DNA of 64,000 nucleotides. Source: CAIODY01 sp046051225 (lineage in GTDB: Bacteria; Bacteroidota; Bacteroidia; Chitinophagales; CAIODY01). Below, piece by piece: positions 9,245 to 18,112 of the stretch; the first letter of the stretch is position 1, and each line of letters opens with the position of its first letter. The stretch spans positions 26,399 through 90,398 of the forward strand of contig JBJOOR010000016.1 of assembly GCA_046051225.1 (NCBI GenBank), read 5' to 3'. The position numbers were made by a program, and so were the translations under genes. The notes below the pieces were generated by a model, which was not told the origin of the DNA, did not search any database, and saw only the letters and a program-made list of their open reading frames with translations.

Positions 9245-9678
9245 CACAATTAGTTCCGTACTTAAATTTCATGGGCAATACCGAAGAGGCCATGAATTTT
9301 TACAAATCAGTTTTCGGTGGTGAGTTTATTACTTTTCAACGCTTTAGCGATGTGCCTGGTGCTGCTGATAACTTACCAGATAATGAAAAGAATATGATGA
9401 TGCATGTAGCATTAAAAATTAATGAAACAATTACATTGATGGCTACTGATTTATTGGCATCAGAAGGACACAAATTAAATTCGGGAAATCAAATTTCATT
9501 ATCATTAAATGCTGAATCGAAAGAAGAAGCCGATAAAATTTTCAATGGTTTATCAGCAGGCGGAAAGATTGAAATGCCCGTGCAGGATACATTCTGGGGT
9601 GCTTACTTTGGCATGTGGCAAGATAAATATGGTATAAAATGGATGGTGAACTACGATTACCCTAAGGAAGGGAAATAG
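9241..9678 (+). CDS. VOC family protein (PhnB/YjdN-like)
   Basis: 145 residues with the paired beta-alpha-beta-beta-beta modules of the glyoxalase/VOC superfamily. The PhnB-like signature is clear: PYLNFMGNTEEAMNFYKSVF at residues 6-25, then GGEF, and at the end DKYGIKWMVNYD. Such proteins are soluble and often bind a metal and a small substrate, but the substrate is unknown here. It overlaps the DUF1801 gene by four bases. DUF1801, VOC and AHSA1 genes commonly sit together in Bacteroidota. Confidence 0.9.
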   Translation: MTQLVPYLNFMGNTEEAMNFYKSVFGGEFITFQRFSDVPGAADNLPDNEKNMMMHVALKINETITLMATDLLASEGHKLNSGNQISLSLNAESKEEADKIFNGLSAGGKIEMPVQDTFWGAYFGMWQDKYGIKWMVNYDYPKEGK

Positions 9679-9753
9679 TTGTTTGTTCATTTGTGTAAAT
9701 CAAATTCCGAATAACTAAATAACCATTAACTTAATAACTTTTAAAAATAGAAT

Positions 9754-10167
9754 ATGACAAATCCAATCACGGTTGAAGCTACCATAAATGCTTCGGTAGA
9801 AAAAGTATGGCAATGTTGGACAACGCCCCAACACATCATGCAATGGAATCATGCAAGCGATGATTGGCATTGCCCTGCATCCACTTATAGTTTGGAAGTT
9901 GGTGGAAAGTTTTCAGCAACTATGGCTGCAAAAGATGGAAGTTTTTCGTTCGATTTTTGGGCAATACAAGATGAAATAAAAATGAATGAATTTATTGCTT
10001 CAACTATGGGCGATGGCAGAAAAATGGATGTGAAATTTATTGCTGATGGCAATACAACCAAGGTGATTGAACGCTTTGAGCCTGAATCTGAAAATCCAAT
10101 TGAAATGCAACAACAAGGCTGGCAAATGATTTTGGATAATTTCAAAAAGTATGTAGAAAATAATTAG
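9754..10167 (+). CDS. SRPBCC (AHSA1-like) protein
   Basis: 137-residue START/Bet v1-like protein. It begins with the typical ITVEATINASVEKVWQCWT (residues 4-22) and has TTPQHIMQW, then a glycine-rich strand (VGGKFSA) and a final amphipathic helix ending in LDNFKKYVE. Members bind hydrophobic ligands in a helix-grip pocket; AHSA1 relatives touch Hsp90 in eukaryotes, which is not implied here. It is followed after 2 bases by a GTG-started gene, indicating a two-gene unit. Confidence 0.9.
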   Translation: MTNPITVEATINASVEKVWQCWTTPQHIMQWNHASDDWHCPASTYSLEVGGKFSATMAAKDGSFSFDFWAIQDEIKMNEFIASTMGDGRKMDVKFIADGNTTKVIERFEPESENPIEMQQQGWQMILDNFKKYVENN

Positions 10168-10169
10168 CC

Positions 10170-10556
10170 GTGAAAATTCCTACCGATAAACAGCTTTACG
10201 AGTCCGAAATTGCCACCTATTGGTGGGAAGGCGAAATTTTGTATTCTGTTTCCAACAAAGTGTTGCGAACAAAAGAAAATGTGAAAGCAAATTTTGAAAT
10301 GATTCAACAAATCACTCATCATAAACCCGTTTGTCTTTTAACATTTGTAAGCAATAGCGGCAAGCCCAATAAAGCAACACAAGAATATGTTCGTGAAATT
10401 TTACCCAAAGCCTACAAAGCAATGGCAATGGTTTCGAGCAGTGGTGTTGGAAAAATAATTATGAATGTTTTGTTCAAATTTATTGCATCACCAATTCCCA
10501 TGAAAAGTTTTAGTGATGAAGAAAAAGCAAAAGAGTGGTTGAAGAATTATTTATGA
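10170..10556 (+). CDS. STAS/SpoIIAA-like small protein
   Basis: 128 residues with a GTG start 2 bases after the preceding stop, suggesting coupled translation. The layout resembles Bacteroidota STAS-like (DUF7793) proteins: two N-terminal strands (YESEIATYWWEGEIL), helix ENVKANFEMIQQI, a strand HKPVCLLTFV, then helices and a closing FSDEEKAKEWLKNYL, typical of this group. No signal peptide or membrane segment. Function unknown; the family call is moderate because it rests on pattern recognition only. Confidence 0.65.
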   Translation: MKIPTDKQLYESEIATYWWEGEILYSVSNKVLRTKENVKANFEMIQQITHHKPVCLLTFVSNSGKPNKATQEYVREILPKAYKAMAMVSSSGVGKIIMNVLFKFIASPIPMKSFSDEEKAKEWLKNYL

Positions 10557-10657
10557 TTTGATTGACTAGATTTCACTATTTTTTAGCATATTTGCACACA
10601 TCCTCATCTTATTTAATTTAAGATGACCTTTAATAACAATTTACTTTTTATATAATA

Positions 10658-11812
10658 ATGAATTTTGAATTAACAGAAGAACAATTAGCAGTACGCCAAG
10701 CAGCCCGTGATTTTGCACAAAATGACTGTTTACCAGGCGTTATTGAACGTGATGAACATCAAAAATTTCCGAAAGAGCAAATTATGAAATTAGCCGAACT
10801 CGGATTTATGGGAATGATGGTTGACCCAAAATATGGCGGCAGCGGTATGGATACCATTAGCTATGTATTAGCAATGGAAGAAATCAGTAAAGTTGATGCA
10901 TCAGTTTCGGTAGCTGTAAGTGTAAACAATTCGTTAGTATGTTGGGGATTAGAAACGTATGGCAACGAAGCACAAAAAGAAAAATATTTAAAACCATTGG
11001 CGCAAGGCACGAAAGATGGCGAATTGTGCATCGGTGCATTTTTATTAAGTGAACCCGAAGCTGGCAGCGATGCTACTTCGCAACGTACAACAGCAGTTGA
11101 TATGGGCGACCATTATATTTTAAATGGTACGAAAAATTGGATTACAAATGGTAATTCAGCAACCTATTATTTAGTAATTGCGCAAACAGATGTAGAAAAA
11201 GGACATAAAGGTATTAACGCTTTTATTGTTGAAAAAAATTGGAAAGGTGTGGTTGTAGGTGCTAAAGAAAATAAAATGGGAATCCGTGGTTCGGATACTC
11301 ATTCTATTTTGTTCAACGATGTAATTGTACCTAAAGAAAATAGAATTGGTGAAGATGGATTTGGGTTTACATTTGCCATGAAAACATTGGCTGGCGGCAG
11401 GATTGGTATTGCATCACAAGCATTGGGTATTGCCAGCGGCGCTTATGAATTAGCTTTAAAATATTCAAAAGAAAGAAAAGCATTTGGCAAAGAAATTAAT
11501 CAACATCAGGCAGTGGCTTTTAAATTAGCCGATATGGCTACCGAAATTGAAGCAGCAAGATTATTATGTATGAAAGCTGCTTGGGAAAAGGATAATCATT
11601 TAGATTATGCATTAAGTGGTAGTATTGCAAAAGTTTTTGCCAGCGAAGTAGCTATGAAAACCACTGTGGAAGCGGTGCAAGTGCATGGCGGATATGGTTA
11701 TGTAAAAGAATACCATGTAGAACGCTTGATGAGAGATGCAAAAATCACACAAATTTATGAAGGCACCAGCGAAGTAAATAGAATTGTAATTAGCCGTAGT
11801 GTATTAAGATAA
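10658..11812 (+). CDS. Short/branched-chain type acyl-CoA dehydrogenase
   Basis: FAD enzyme of fatty-acid or branched-chain amino-acid breakdown: it oxidises acyl-CoA to trans-2-enoyl-CoA and passes electrons to ETF. 384 residues, the normal size. Features include LSEPEAGSDA near 133-142, KNWITNG (FAD/substrate loop), the RxxFG motif ERKAFGKEI, HGGYGYVKEYHVERLMRDA near the C-terminus, and the catalytic base Glu368 in IYEGTSEVNR. Monocistronic, with its own terminator. The exact chain-length preference cannot be read from the sequence. Confidence 0.95.
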   Translation: MNFELTEEQLAVRQAARDFAQNDCLPGVIERDEHQKFPKEQIMKLAELGFMGMMVDPKYGGSGMDTISYVLAMEEISKVDASVSVAVSVNNSLVCWGLETYGNEAQKEKYLKPLAQGTKDGELCIGAFLLSEPEAGSDATSQRTTAVDMGDHYILNGTKNWITNGNSATYYLVIAQTDVEKGHKGINAFIVEKNWKGVVVGAKENKMGIRGSDTHSILFNDVIVPKENRIGEDGFGFTFAMKTLAGGRIGIASQALGIASGAYELALKYSKERKAFGKEINQHQAVAFKLADMATEIEAARLLCMKAAWEKDNHLDYALSGSIAKVFASEVAMKTTVEAVQVHGGYGYVKEYHVERLMRDAKITQIYEGTSEVNRIVISRSVLR

Positions 11813-11832
11813 TAGGATAACAAAGATTCATT

Positions 11833-11872
11833 AAAAAAGCTTCAACTGAACTATTCAATTGAAGCTTTTTTT
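11833..11872 (+). terminator. Terminator after the acyl-CoA dehydrogenase
   Basis: A 13-bp outer stem (11833-11845 with 11859-11871) plus inner pairs, ending in a T run. The A/T-flanked stem may work in both directions. Confidence 0.88.
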
Positions 11873-11897
11873 AATTGACTAAACATTGAAATAAAAA

Positions 11898-12704
11898 ATG
11901 ATAAGATTTTTCCTTATTTGCAACACCCTATTGTTTATTTTAATCAATAATAGTTTTGCTCAAAATTTAAATACAGATTCTATTCAGCAATCAATTAGCA
12001 ATAAAAATAGATTTGCCATGGGTTTATACACCGATTATGTTTTAAAAGATAATCTGATATACAATAGCACTCAAAATTTTGAACAAAAATATAATGCACA
12101 AAGAGGCGAAAGAGAATTTTTTGATTTCAAAAGATTTCATTTTCAACCCATTTTAGTTTTCAAATACCATAACCTATCTATCAGTTATTTTGGATTTAGA
12201 CTAGGAATTCCAAATACAGAAGGTTACTCCAATGTTTATGAGACTAAAATAAAAAAAATAAAATGCAAAAGTTTATTTTTTAAAACCGACTTCATTGCTA
12301 AAGAACGCAAATCAAAAATAGGTTTATTAAATTTTTTCAGTTTTAAAATCTCATATAGCAAAGATTCAGCTATGTTAAATTCATCTACTACTTTAAACTA
12401 TCAAACCAAAGGACAACAATATATTTTCAATTCTCAAAATTACACATTAGCATATTCGCCTGATTGTAAAGTTGAATACAAAAGAAGTTTGATACAAATT
12501 GGGTTTGAAATTTATTTGTTCAGTTATTCAAAATATTCTACTATTTATACTGATTATTTTGATGTAGTATCAAGTCCATCTAAATCATATATTCACACCG
12601 AAACAAAAAATTATAGAGAATTATTAACTCCATTTAATTTTCAGAAAAGTGGTAATTTGCTTTTTAACGTACATGTTATTTATGCTTTTCGATTATTACC
12701 TTAA
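11898..12704 (+). CDS. Exported beta-rich protein of unknown function
   Basis: 268 residues with a signal peptide (about 1-21, ends SFAQ). The rest is polar and aromatic with alternating strand-like stretches (RFHFQPILVFKYHNLSISYF, LFNVHVIYAFRLL at the end), suggesting an outer-membrane or periplasmic beta-barrel-like protein. I do not recognise the family. It is very Lys/Asn/Ser/Tyr-rich and AT-rich. It sits alone between a terminator and the convergent hldD. Confidence 0.6.
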   Translation: MIRFFLICNTLLFILINNSFAQNLNTDSIQQSISNKNRFAMGLYTDYVLKDNLIYNSTQNFEQKYNAQRGEREFFDFKRFHFQPILVFKYHNLSISYFGFRLGIPNTEGYSNVYETKIKKIKCKSLFFKTDFIAKERKSKIGLLNFFSFKISYSKDSAMLNSSTTLNYQTKGQQYIFNSQNYTLAYSPDCKVEYKRSLIQIGFEIYLFSYSKYSTIYTDYFDVVSSPSKSYIHTETKNYRELLTPFNFQKSGNLLFNVHVIYAFRLLP

Positions 12705-12785
12705 GTTTTCAGAAACATTAAAAAAACATTTTAGCAACTTTATTAAATTGCTATTTATGTTTGCATAATACAATGCAATAAAATT

Positions 12786-13751
12786 TTACCAATATTTTCC
12801 TTCATTCAAATAGTTCAATACATAATCTTTCACACCTTGCTCAATGGTAGTAAATGGTTTGGGGTATCCTACTTTTTGTAATTTAGTCATATTAGCTTCG
12901 GTAAAATATTGATATTTATCTCTAATATCAATAGGGGTATCAATAAATTCAATAGCAGGTGATTTACCAAGGGCAGTAAAAATTGCATTTACCAAATCTT
13001 TAAAAGTTCGGGCTTTACCGCTTCCTAAATTATAAATTCCATTGGTTGGTTTTTCGTTTTTTAAAAACATAATTACATCTGTAACATCTTTTACATACAC
13101 AAAATCTCGAAGCTGTTCACCATCATTATAATCGGGTCGATGCGATTTAAATAGTTTCACAAACCCATCTTTTTTAATTTGATTATACGAATGAAAAACT
13201 ACACTTGCCATTCTGGCTTTATGAAATTCATTTGGGCCATACACATTAAAAAACTTTAAGCCATACCAATTTGGTGGCGTATTTTTTTGCTGCAAAGCCC
13301 ACACATCAAAATCTTGTTTTGATTGTCCATAAGGATTTAAAGGCATTAAGCTGGGAATGGTGGATTCGTTATCATCATATCCATTTTCGCCAGCGCCATA
13401 AGTGGCTGCCGACGAAGCATATACCATAGGTATTTTATTTTCAGTACAAATATTCCAAATTGATTTAGTGTAATTCAGATTCAGTTCATTAAATATTTCT
13501 ACATCAAATAATGTGGTATCGGTTTTAGCACCTATATGAAAAATGAATTCAACTTTTGCTGCATTAGCTTGAAACCAATTAATAAAAATATTGCGATGCA
13601 TAGTTTCGGTATATTGTTTTCCTGATAAGTTTTTCATTTTATCTGCATTCGAAAAATCATCTACCAATAATAAATCACTAATTCCTGCTTCGTTTAGCTT
13701 ACTTACAAAACAGCTACCAATAAATCCTGCTGCGCCTGTTACAATTATCAT
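12786..13751 (-). CDS. hldD: ADP-glyceromanno-heptose 6-epimerase
   Basis: NADP-dependent SDR epimerase making ADP-L-glycero-D-manno-heptose for the LPS inner core. 321 residues from the ATG at 13751; an upstream TTG would add seven unconserved residues. Seen: GAAGFIG nucleotide motif at 6-12, GAKTDTT at 74-80, ASSAATYG at 112-119, the YxxxK pair Tyr141/Lys145, and FKSHRPDYNDGEQLRDFVYV, which is characteristic of HldD. Stand-alone gene; no other heptose genes are nearby. Its presence implies heptose-containing LPS. Confidence 0.93.
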   Translation of the reverse strand: MIIVTGAAGFIGSCFVSKLNEAGISDLLLVDDFSNADKMKNLSGKQYTETMHRNIFINWFQANAAKVEFIFHIGAKTDTTLFDVEIFNELNLNYTKSIWNICTENKIPMVYASSAATYGAGENGYDDNESTIPSLMPLNPYGQSKQDFDVWALQQKNTPPNWYGLKFFNVYGPNEFHKARMASVVFHSYNQIKKDGFVKLFKSHRPDYNDGEQLRDFVYVKDVTDVIMFLKNEKPTNGIYNLGSGKARTFKDLVNAIFTALGKSPAIEFIDTPIDIRDKYQYFTEANMTKLQKVGYPKPFTTIEQGVKDYVLNYLNEGKYW

Positions 13752-13769
13752 GATGTGTAAATTAAGGTA

Positions 13770-13777
13770 CAAATGTA
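13770..13777 (-). promoter_or_regulatory. Possible -7 box for hldD
   Basis: The minus strand reads TACATTTG (TAnnTTTG) 19 bases upstream of the chosen ATG. No clear -33 element. It supports the shorter start. Confidence 0.45.
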
Positions 13778-13885
13778 AGTATCAAATTTTATTCTAACAT
13801 TTTTAGGTTATAATACTTAGAAAGTTGTTCACAACTGTTACCATTTTACGATGAATAGCGTAAGCTATATCTATCAATTTCATTC

Positions 13886-13893
13886 TATATTTG
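13886..13893 (+). promoter_or_regulatory. Possible -7 box for the propeller hybrid kinase
   Basis: TATATTTG matches TAnnTTTG and ends 12 bases before the ATG at 13906, which would leave only a few bases of leader. No -33 element at the usual spacing. Confidence 0.35.
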
Positions 13894-13905
13894 ACAAGTA
13901 TAAAA

Positions 13906-16900
13906 ATGAAATTAACCACAAAAGCTTTAATGCTTATGTTGTTGCTGTTAATACACTTGCAAAGCAAGGCGCAGGGCACCATACAGTTAAAAAGTGAAAA
14001 TATTTTTCAGAAAAACGGATTCGGCAATGTGCATGTAAATGCCATAGCGCAGGATAGGTTTGGCTACATCTGGTTGGGCACTAGCGAAGGATTGTACAAA
14101 TTTGATGGATACAATTTGGCGGCTAAGCAGCTTAATTTAGATGGAAAGATTTTTTTAAATAAAAACATCAGCAATTTATTTATTGATTCGAAACAAAACT
14201 TATGGATACTAAATAGCGAAACAGGATTATTGCGATATAATATTTTAAATTATAAAACAGATAACTTTTCGACTGATAAAAAAAATCAAAACTCATTACG
14301 AAATAACCATGTGGTTCAAATGGTAGAAGACAATGAAGGAAATTATTGGATAGCCACCACCGATGGATTGGATAAACTTGAAATAAGGTTAAATGATAAG
14401 AGCGAAGAAAACTACAAGTTTACTCATTTTACAAATTCAAATGAAAACTCAATACCATCCAACAATGTAAAATGTTTATTGGTGGATAATAGTTTTATTT
14501 GGATAGGCACCGAAGATGGATTGTGTAAAATTGAAACGAGAACTGGTGCTATTGAGCAACATGAGGAAATAAATTTTAATAATCAAAAACGAAATTCAAT
14601 TGCTACGATTTCAATCAATAATCAAACACACGATATTTGGGTAGGTACAAGAGATAATGGGGTATGGGTACTTGGCAAAAATGTATTGGGACAAATGCTA
14701 TTTACCGAATTTATTAAACCTAGTATATACAATAATAAAGAGTTGAGTTCTATTTTGTTTGACTATAATTTCAATATTTGGTTGGGTGTAAATGGTGGTA
14801 ATGTGGTAAAATTTAATATGAAAAGCCAAAGTTCAGAAGAAGTAGATATACAAACAGCTGGTGGGCAAAAAGTAAACCTAATGTTTCGTGATGCATCGGG
14901 TGTAATATGGATGGCTCATGAAAACGGATTGAACAAAATATTTGATAAAAAGAAATTCAGCAATATTGATTTACACAAAGATCCATTTAATATAAAAGAC
15001 AATACAAATGTTTACTCTATTTTAGAAGATAAAACAGGTAATATTTGGATTGGTACTGACAATAATGGATTGCTAAAATATTCGGCATCAAAGCATGAAG
15101 TGATTAAATACAGCATGAAATCCGATAAGGCACATAAAATTATAAGCAATGAAGTATATGCCCTTACCGAAAATAAATTTATGATTTATGTGGGCACAAG
15201 AAAAGGACTAAGTGCAATTAATAAAGAAACAGGTGAAGTGGTAAATGTACCCGAACAAAAAACAAATTTAGATATAAATACACTTACTACTGATGCTAAT
15301 GGCAATGTATGGATAGGATTAATGAATAACGGTTTTTGCCGAATGGATTATACCAATTGGCAGTTTGCAAACTATAATGATATTGAAAATTTGGGTAAAC
15401 AAAACGCTAACAATGATGTAAAATTTATTTATCCATCAAAAGAAGGAATGGTGTATTTAGCCACCGATAGCGGATTGAAAAAATTTAACCCCATCACCCA
15501 AACATTTAGCCGCTATAGATTTGATAGAAATATTCCTACCTCTATTACTTCTAATACCGTAACGGCATTGTACGAAGACAAAGATTTATATTTATGGATA
15601 GGTACCTATAATGGTGGCTTTAATAGGTTTGATCCGAAAAAAGAAACCTTTAATAGAATACCGTGTAGCTATATGAATGAAAATACAGAGGTGTATTCTA
15701 TCTTGCCCGATGGTAAAAATAATTTATGGTTAAGCACCAATGTAGGCATTATTAAATACGAAATAGCATCAGGCAATTTTTTATTATTTGATAAAACAGA
15801 TGGTACAATAAGCAACGAATACAATGCTGGTGCATTTTTTAAAAACAATAAAGGCGAAATATACTATGGTGGGATAAATGGTATTACATTTTTCAATCCC
15901 GATAGTATTTCAAACTATAAAAGCGAATTTAAATTAGCTTTTAACAGCGTTACTACCAATAATCAATTGCTACCATTCAAATACGATAGCCTATTCAATC
16001 CATCTATTACTTTATTGCCCGAGCAATATAACTTCACAGTTGATTTTACAGCTATCAATTTTATTTCATCAGATAAAATACAATATGCTTATAAATTGAT
16101 GGGTAGCGATAAAGATTGGGTTTATACAGGTAATAGGCATTTTACTATATTTAATAATCTTAACCCAGGCACTTATTATTTAAAATTTAAAGCATCCATT
16201 GTTGAAGGTGTATGGAAAGAAAGCCCTTACACTTTAACCATAATTATAAAGCCTCCTTTTTGGCGTACATGGTGGTTTTATTCATTTGTACTAATGGCAA
16301 TAATTGCATTAACTTACCTCATAGTTAGCATTAGATTAAAACAAACTGCACATCTTAAAGAGGAAGAAGTAGCTAAGCAAAGCAATAAAATGAAACAGCA
16401 GTTTTTGGCTAATATGAGCCACGAAATTCGTACACCTATGAATAGTGTAATTGGGTTTACTGAATTATTAAGCCAAACACAACTTAATAGCGAACAAAGC
16501 AATTACTTAAATGCTATTAAAAGTTCGGCAGAAAATTTATTAGTAATTATAAACGATATTTTAGATTTTTCGAAAATTGATTCGGGTAAAGTAGAACTAC
16601 AAAAAGAAAATGTACAAATTCAAAAAATAATTGACAAAGTTCATTCTACACTTTATTTAAAAGCTAAAGAAAAAGATTTAAAATTTGTAATAGAAAAACT
16701 ATCAGATGTACCCGATATTATTTACTGTGATGAAGTAAGACTCTATCAAATATTAATCAATCTATTAAACAATGCTATTAAATTTACACACGAAGGTAAA
16801 ATTGGATTACAAATCATGAAATTGGAAGACCATGACAATCAAGTAAAATTACAATTCAAAATATATGATACTGGTGTAGGAATAGAAAAAGAACAGTTAC

Positions 16901-17619
16901 CCAAAATTTTCAACTCGTTTACGCAAGCCAATATGGACACTTCAAAAAAATATGGTGGTACTGGATTAGGATTGGCAATTACTAAACAATTAATTGAATT
17001 ATTTGATGGTAAAATATTTGTAGAAAGCGAAATTGGCGAAGGCACTACATTCCATGTCGAAATACCATTTGAGAAAAAAGAAGATAGTTTTTCGGTAGTT
17101 CATAAAAAAGAAACAGGCATTCAACCCAAAATGTATCGCAATGGAAAATTAACTACTGGCATGAATCATACTGCCGATAATTTTTCAGAAAATATAACCC
17201 CTGTAGAAGAATCAGAAATAAAAAAACTGAATATACTTTTAGCCGAAGACAACCCATTTAATCAACTATTAGCAAAAACAGTTTTGAATAAATATTTTCC
17301 TGATGCCATACTTACAGTAGCCAATAATGGCAAACAAGTTTTAGATTTTTTTGAAAAAGGAAAACAATTTGATATAATTTTGATGGATGTACAAATGCCC
17401 GAAATGGATGGCTTTGAAACTACTTTAAAAATAAGAGAAGATAAGGCATTTGCCAGCATACCAATTATTGCTTGTACAGCAGGTGTTACCCCCCCCGAAG
17501 TACAACAATGTTTTGATTCAGGGATGGATGATTTTTTGGCAAAACCATTTCAGCCTAATGATTTAGTAAACAAGATTAATTTTCATATTCAAAAATCACA
17601 AGCAAAAAAAGCAAAATAA
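13906..17619 (+). CDS. Hybrid sensor histidine kinase, two-propeller/Y_Y_Y type, with receiver domain
   Basis: 1237 residues from the ATG at 13906. Signal peptide 1-27. Periplasmic part: about a dozen reg_prop repeats (forms such as GYIWLGTSEGLYKF, NIWIGTDNNGLLKY) building two beta-propellers to about 690, then a Y_Y_Y domain (700-775). One membrane helix at about 785-812. HisKA with phospho-accepting His839 in MSHEIRTP, HATPase with GTGLGLAI near 1019, and a receiver domain with Asp1161 in LMDVQMPEMDG. Unlike classical HTCS regulators it has no C-terminal AraC-type DNA-binding domain. The next gene encodes a Hpt protein, so the likely route is His-Asp-His to an unlinked regulator. A C8 run lies in the receiver domain. 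Confidence 0.92.
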   Translation: MKLTTKALMLMLLLLIHLQSKAQGTIQLKSENIFQKNGFGNVHVNAIAQDRFGYIWLGTSEGLYKFDGYNLAAKQLNLDGKIFLNKNISNLFIDSKQNLWILNSETGLLRYNILNYKTDNFSTDKKNQNSLRNNHVVQMVEDNEGNYWIATTDGLDKLEIRLNDKSEENYKFTHFTNSNENSIPSNNVKCLLVDNSFIWIGTEDGLCKIETRTGAIEQHEEINFNNQKRNSIATISINNQTHDIWVGTRDNGVWVLGKNVLGQMLFTEFIKPSIYNNKELSSILFDYNFNIWLGVNGGNVVKFNMKSQSSEEVDIQTAGGQKVNLMFRDASGVIWMAHENGLNKIFDKKKFSNIDLHKDPFNIKDNTNVYSILEDKTGNIWIGTDNNGLLKYSASKHEVIKYSMKSDKAHKIISNEVYALTENKFMIYVGTRKGLSAINKETGEVVNVPEQKTNLDINTLTTDANGNVWIGLMNNGFCRMDYTNWQFANYNDIENLGKQNANNDVKFIYPSKEGMVYLATDSGLKKFNPITQTFSRYRFDRNIPTSITSNTVTALYEDKDLYLWIGTYNGGFNRFDPKKETFNRIPCSYMNENTEVYSILPDGKNNLWLSTNVGIIKYEIASGNFLLFDKTDGTISNEYNAGAFFKNNKGEIYYGGINGITFFNPDSISNYKSEFKLAFNSVTTNNQLLPFKYDSLFNPSITLLPEQYNFTVDFTAINFISSDKIQYAYKLMGSDKDWVYTGNRHFTIFNNLNPGTYYLKFKASIVEGVWKESPYTLTIIIKPPFWRTWWFYSFVLMAIIALTYLIVSIRLKQTAHLKEEEVAKQSNKMKQQFLANMSHEIRTPMNSVIGFTELLSQTQLNSEQSNYLNAIKSSAENLLVIINDILDFSKIDSGKVELQKENVQIQKIIDKVHSTLYLKAKEKDLKFVIEKLSDVPDIIYCDEVRLYQILINLLNNAIKFTHEGKIGLQIMKLEDHDNQVKLQFKIYDTGVGIEKEQLPKIFNSFTQANMDTSKKYGGTGLGLAITKQLIELFDGKIFVESEIGEGTTFHVEIPFEKKEDSFSVVHKKETGIQPKMYRNGKLTTGMNHTADNFSENITPVEESEIKKLNILLAEDNPFNQLLAKTVLNKYFPDAILTVANNGKQVLDFFEKGKQFDIILMDVQMPEMDGFETTLKIREDKAFASIPIIACTAGVTPPEVQQCFDSGMDDFLAKPFQPNDLVNKINFHIQKSQAKKAK

Positions 17620-17621
17620 AT

Positions 17622-17990
17622 ATGACAACCTCAATTTGTAACCTAGAGCAGCTAAGAGCCATGACTGGCGATGACATTTCCATCATGAAAGAATTTATTA
17701 AAATGTACTTAAAAGATACTCCTAACCTAGTATCAAAAATACGAGAAGCAAAAACACGTAAATCTTATATTGGGGAAGATAGTGTTGCTTGGTGTTGCCA
17801 CAAAATGGCACCACAACTTAGCTATATGGGCATGGTATCATGTCACGAAATGATAAAAAGTATTGAAGCTAAATTAAAAGAATTGAATGGCATTTCTTAT
17901 CCTGAATTAGAATCTGAAATAGATGCTGTAAATGATATTTGTTTGAAAAGTTATCGTGAACTAAATGATTTTTTAAATTCAAACGAATAA
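17622..17990 (+). CDS. Hpt domain phosphotransfer protein
   Basis: 122-residue, all-helical protein starting 2 bases after the hybrid kinase stop. His60 in CCHKMAPQLSYMGM is the expected phosphorylated His (the usual pattern is AHxLKGxxxxxG; Bacteroidota variants read HKLAPSLxxMG). The N-terminal helix with FIKMYLKDTPNLVSKI is typical of Hpt modules. It presumably takes phosphate from the receiver domain of the kinase and passes it to another regulator. No DNA-binding part. Translational coupling is likely. Confidence 0.88.
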   Translation: MTTSICNLEQLRAMTGDDISIMKEFIKMYLKDTPNLVSKIREAKTRKSYIGEDSVAWCCHKMAPQLSYMGMVSCHEMIKSIEAKLKELNGISYPELESEIDAVNDICLKSYRELNDFLNSNE

Positions 17991-18056
17991 TAACCCCACC
18001 TTACACTTAGTAAAAATTTATTAGGTGTAAAGTAATTTAAAAAATAATCTAAATAA

Positions 18057-18093
18057 AAAAGCCTCAATAACAAATTATGTTATTGAGGCTTTT
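18057..18093. terminator. Bidirectional terminator between the Hpt gene and rplQ
   Basis: 11-bp perfect stem (18061-18071 with 18079-18089), flanked by A run and T run. It ends the kinase-Hpt operon from one side and the ribosomal cluster from the other. Confidence 0.92.
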
Positions 18094-18112
18094 ACTACTA
18101 TTTATTAAAAAA

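Noticed and set aside
10587..10594. CATATTTG as a -7 box for the acyl-CoA dehydrogenase
   Set aside because: The first base of the TA is wrong and the -33 spacing is at the long limit; not listed as a promoter.
13752..13772. TTG start adding seven residues to hldD
   Set aside because: The extra residues precede the universal start of the Rossmann strand, and a -7 box lies just in this place.
18001..18030. Inverted repeat behind the Hpt gene
   Set aside because: TTACACTTA...TTAGGTGTAA pairs only imperfectly and has no T run; the real terminator is at 18057-18093.
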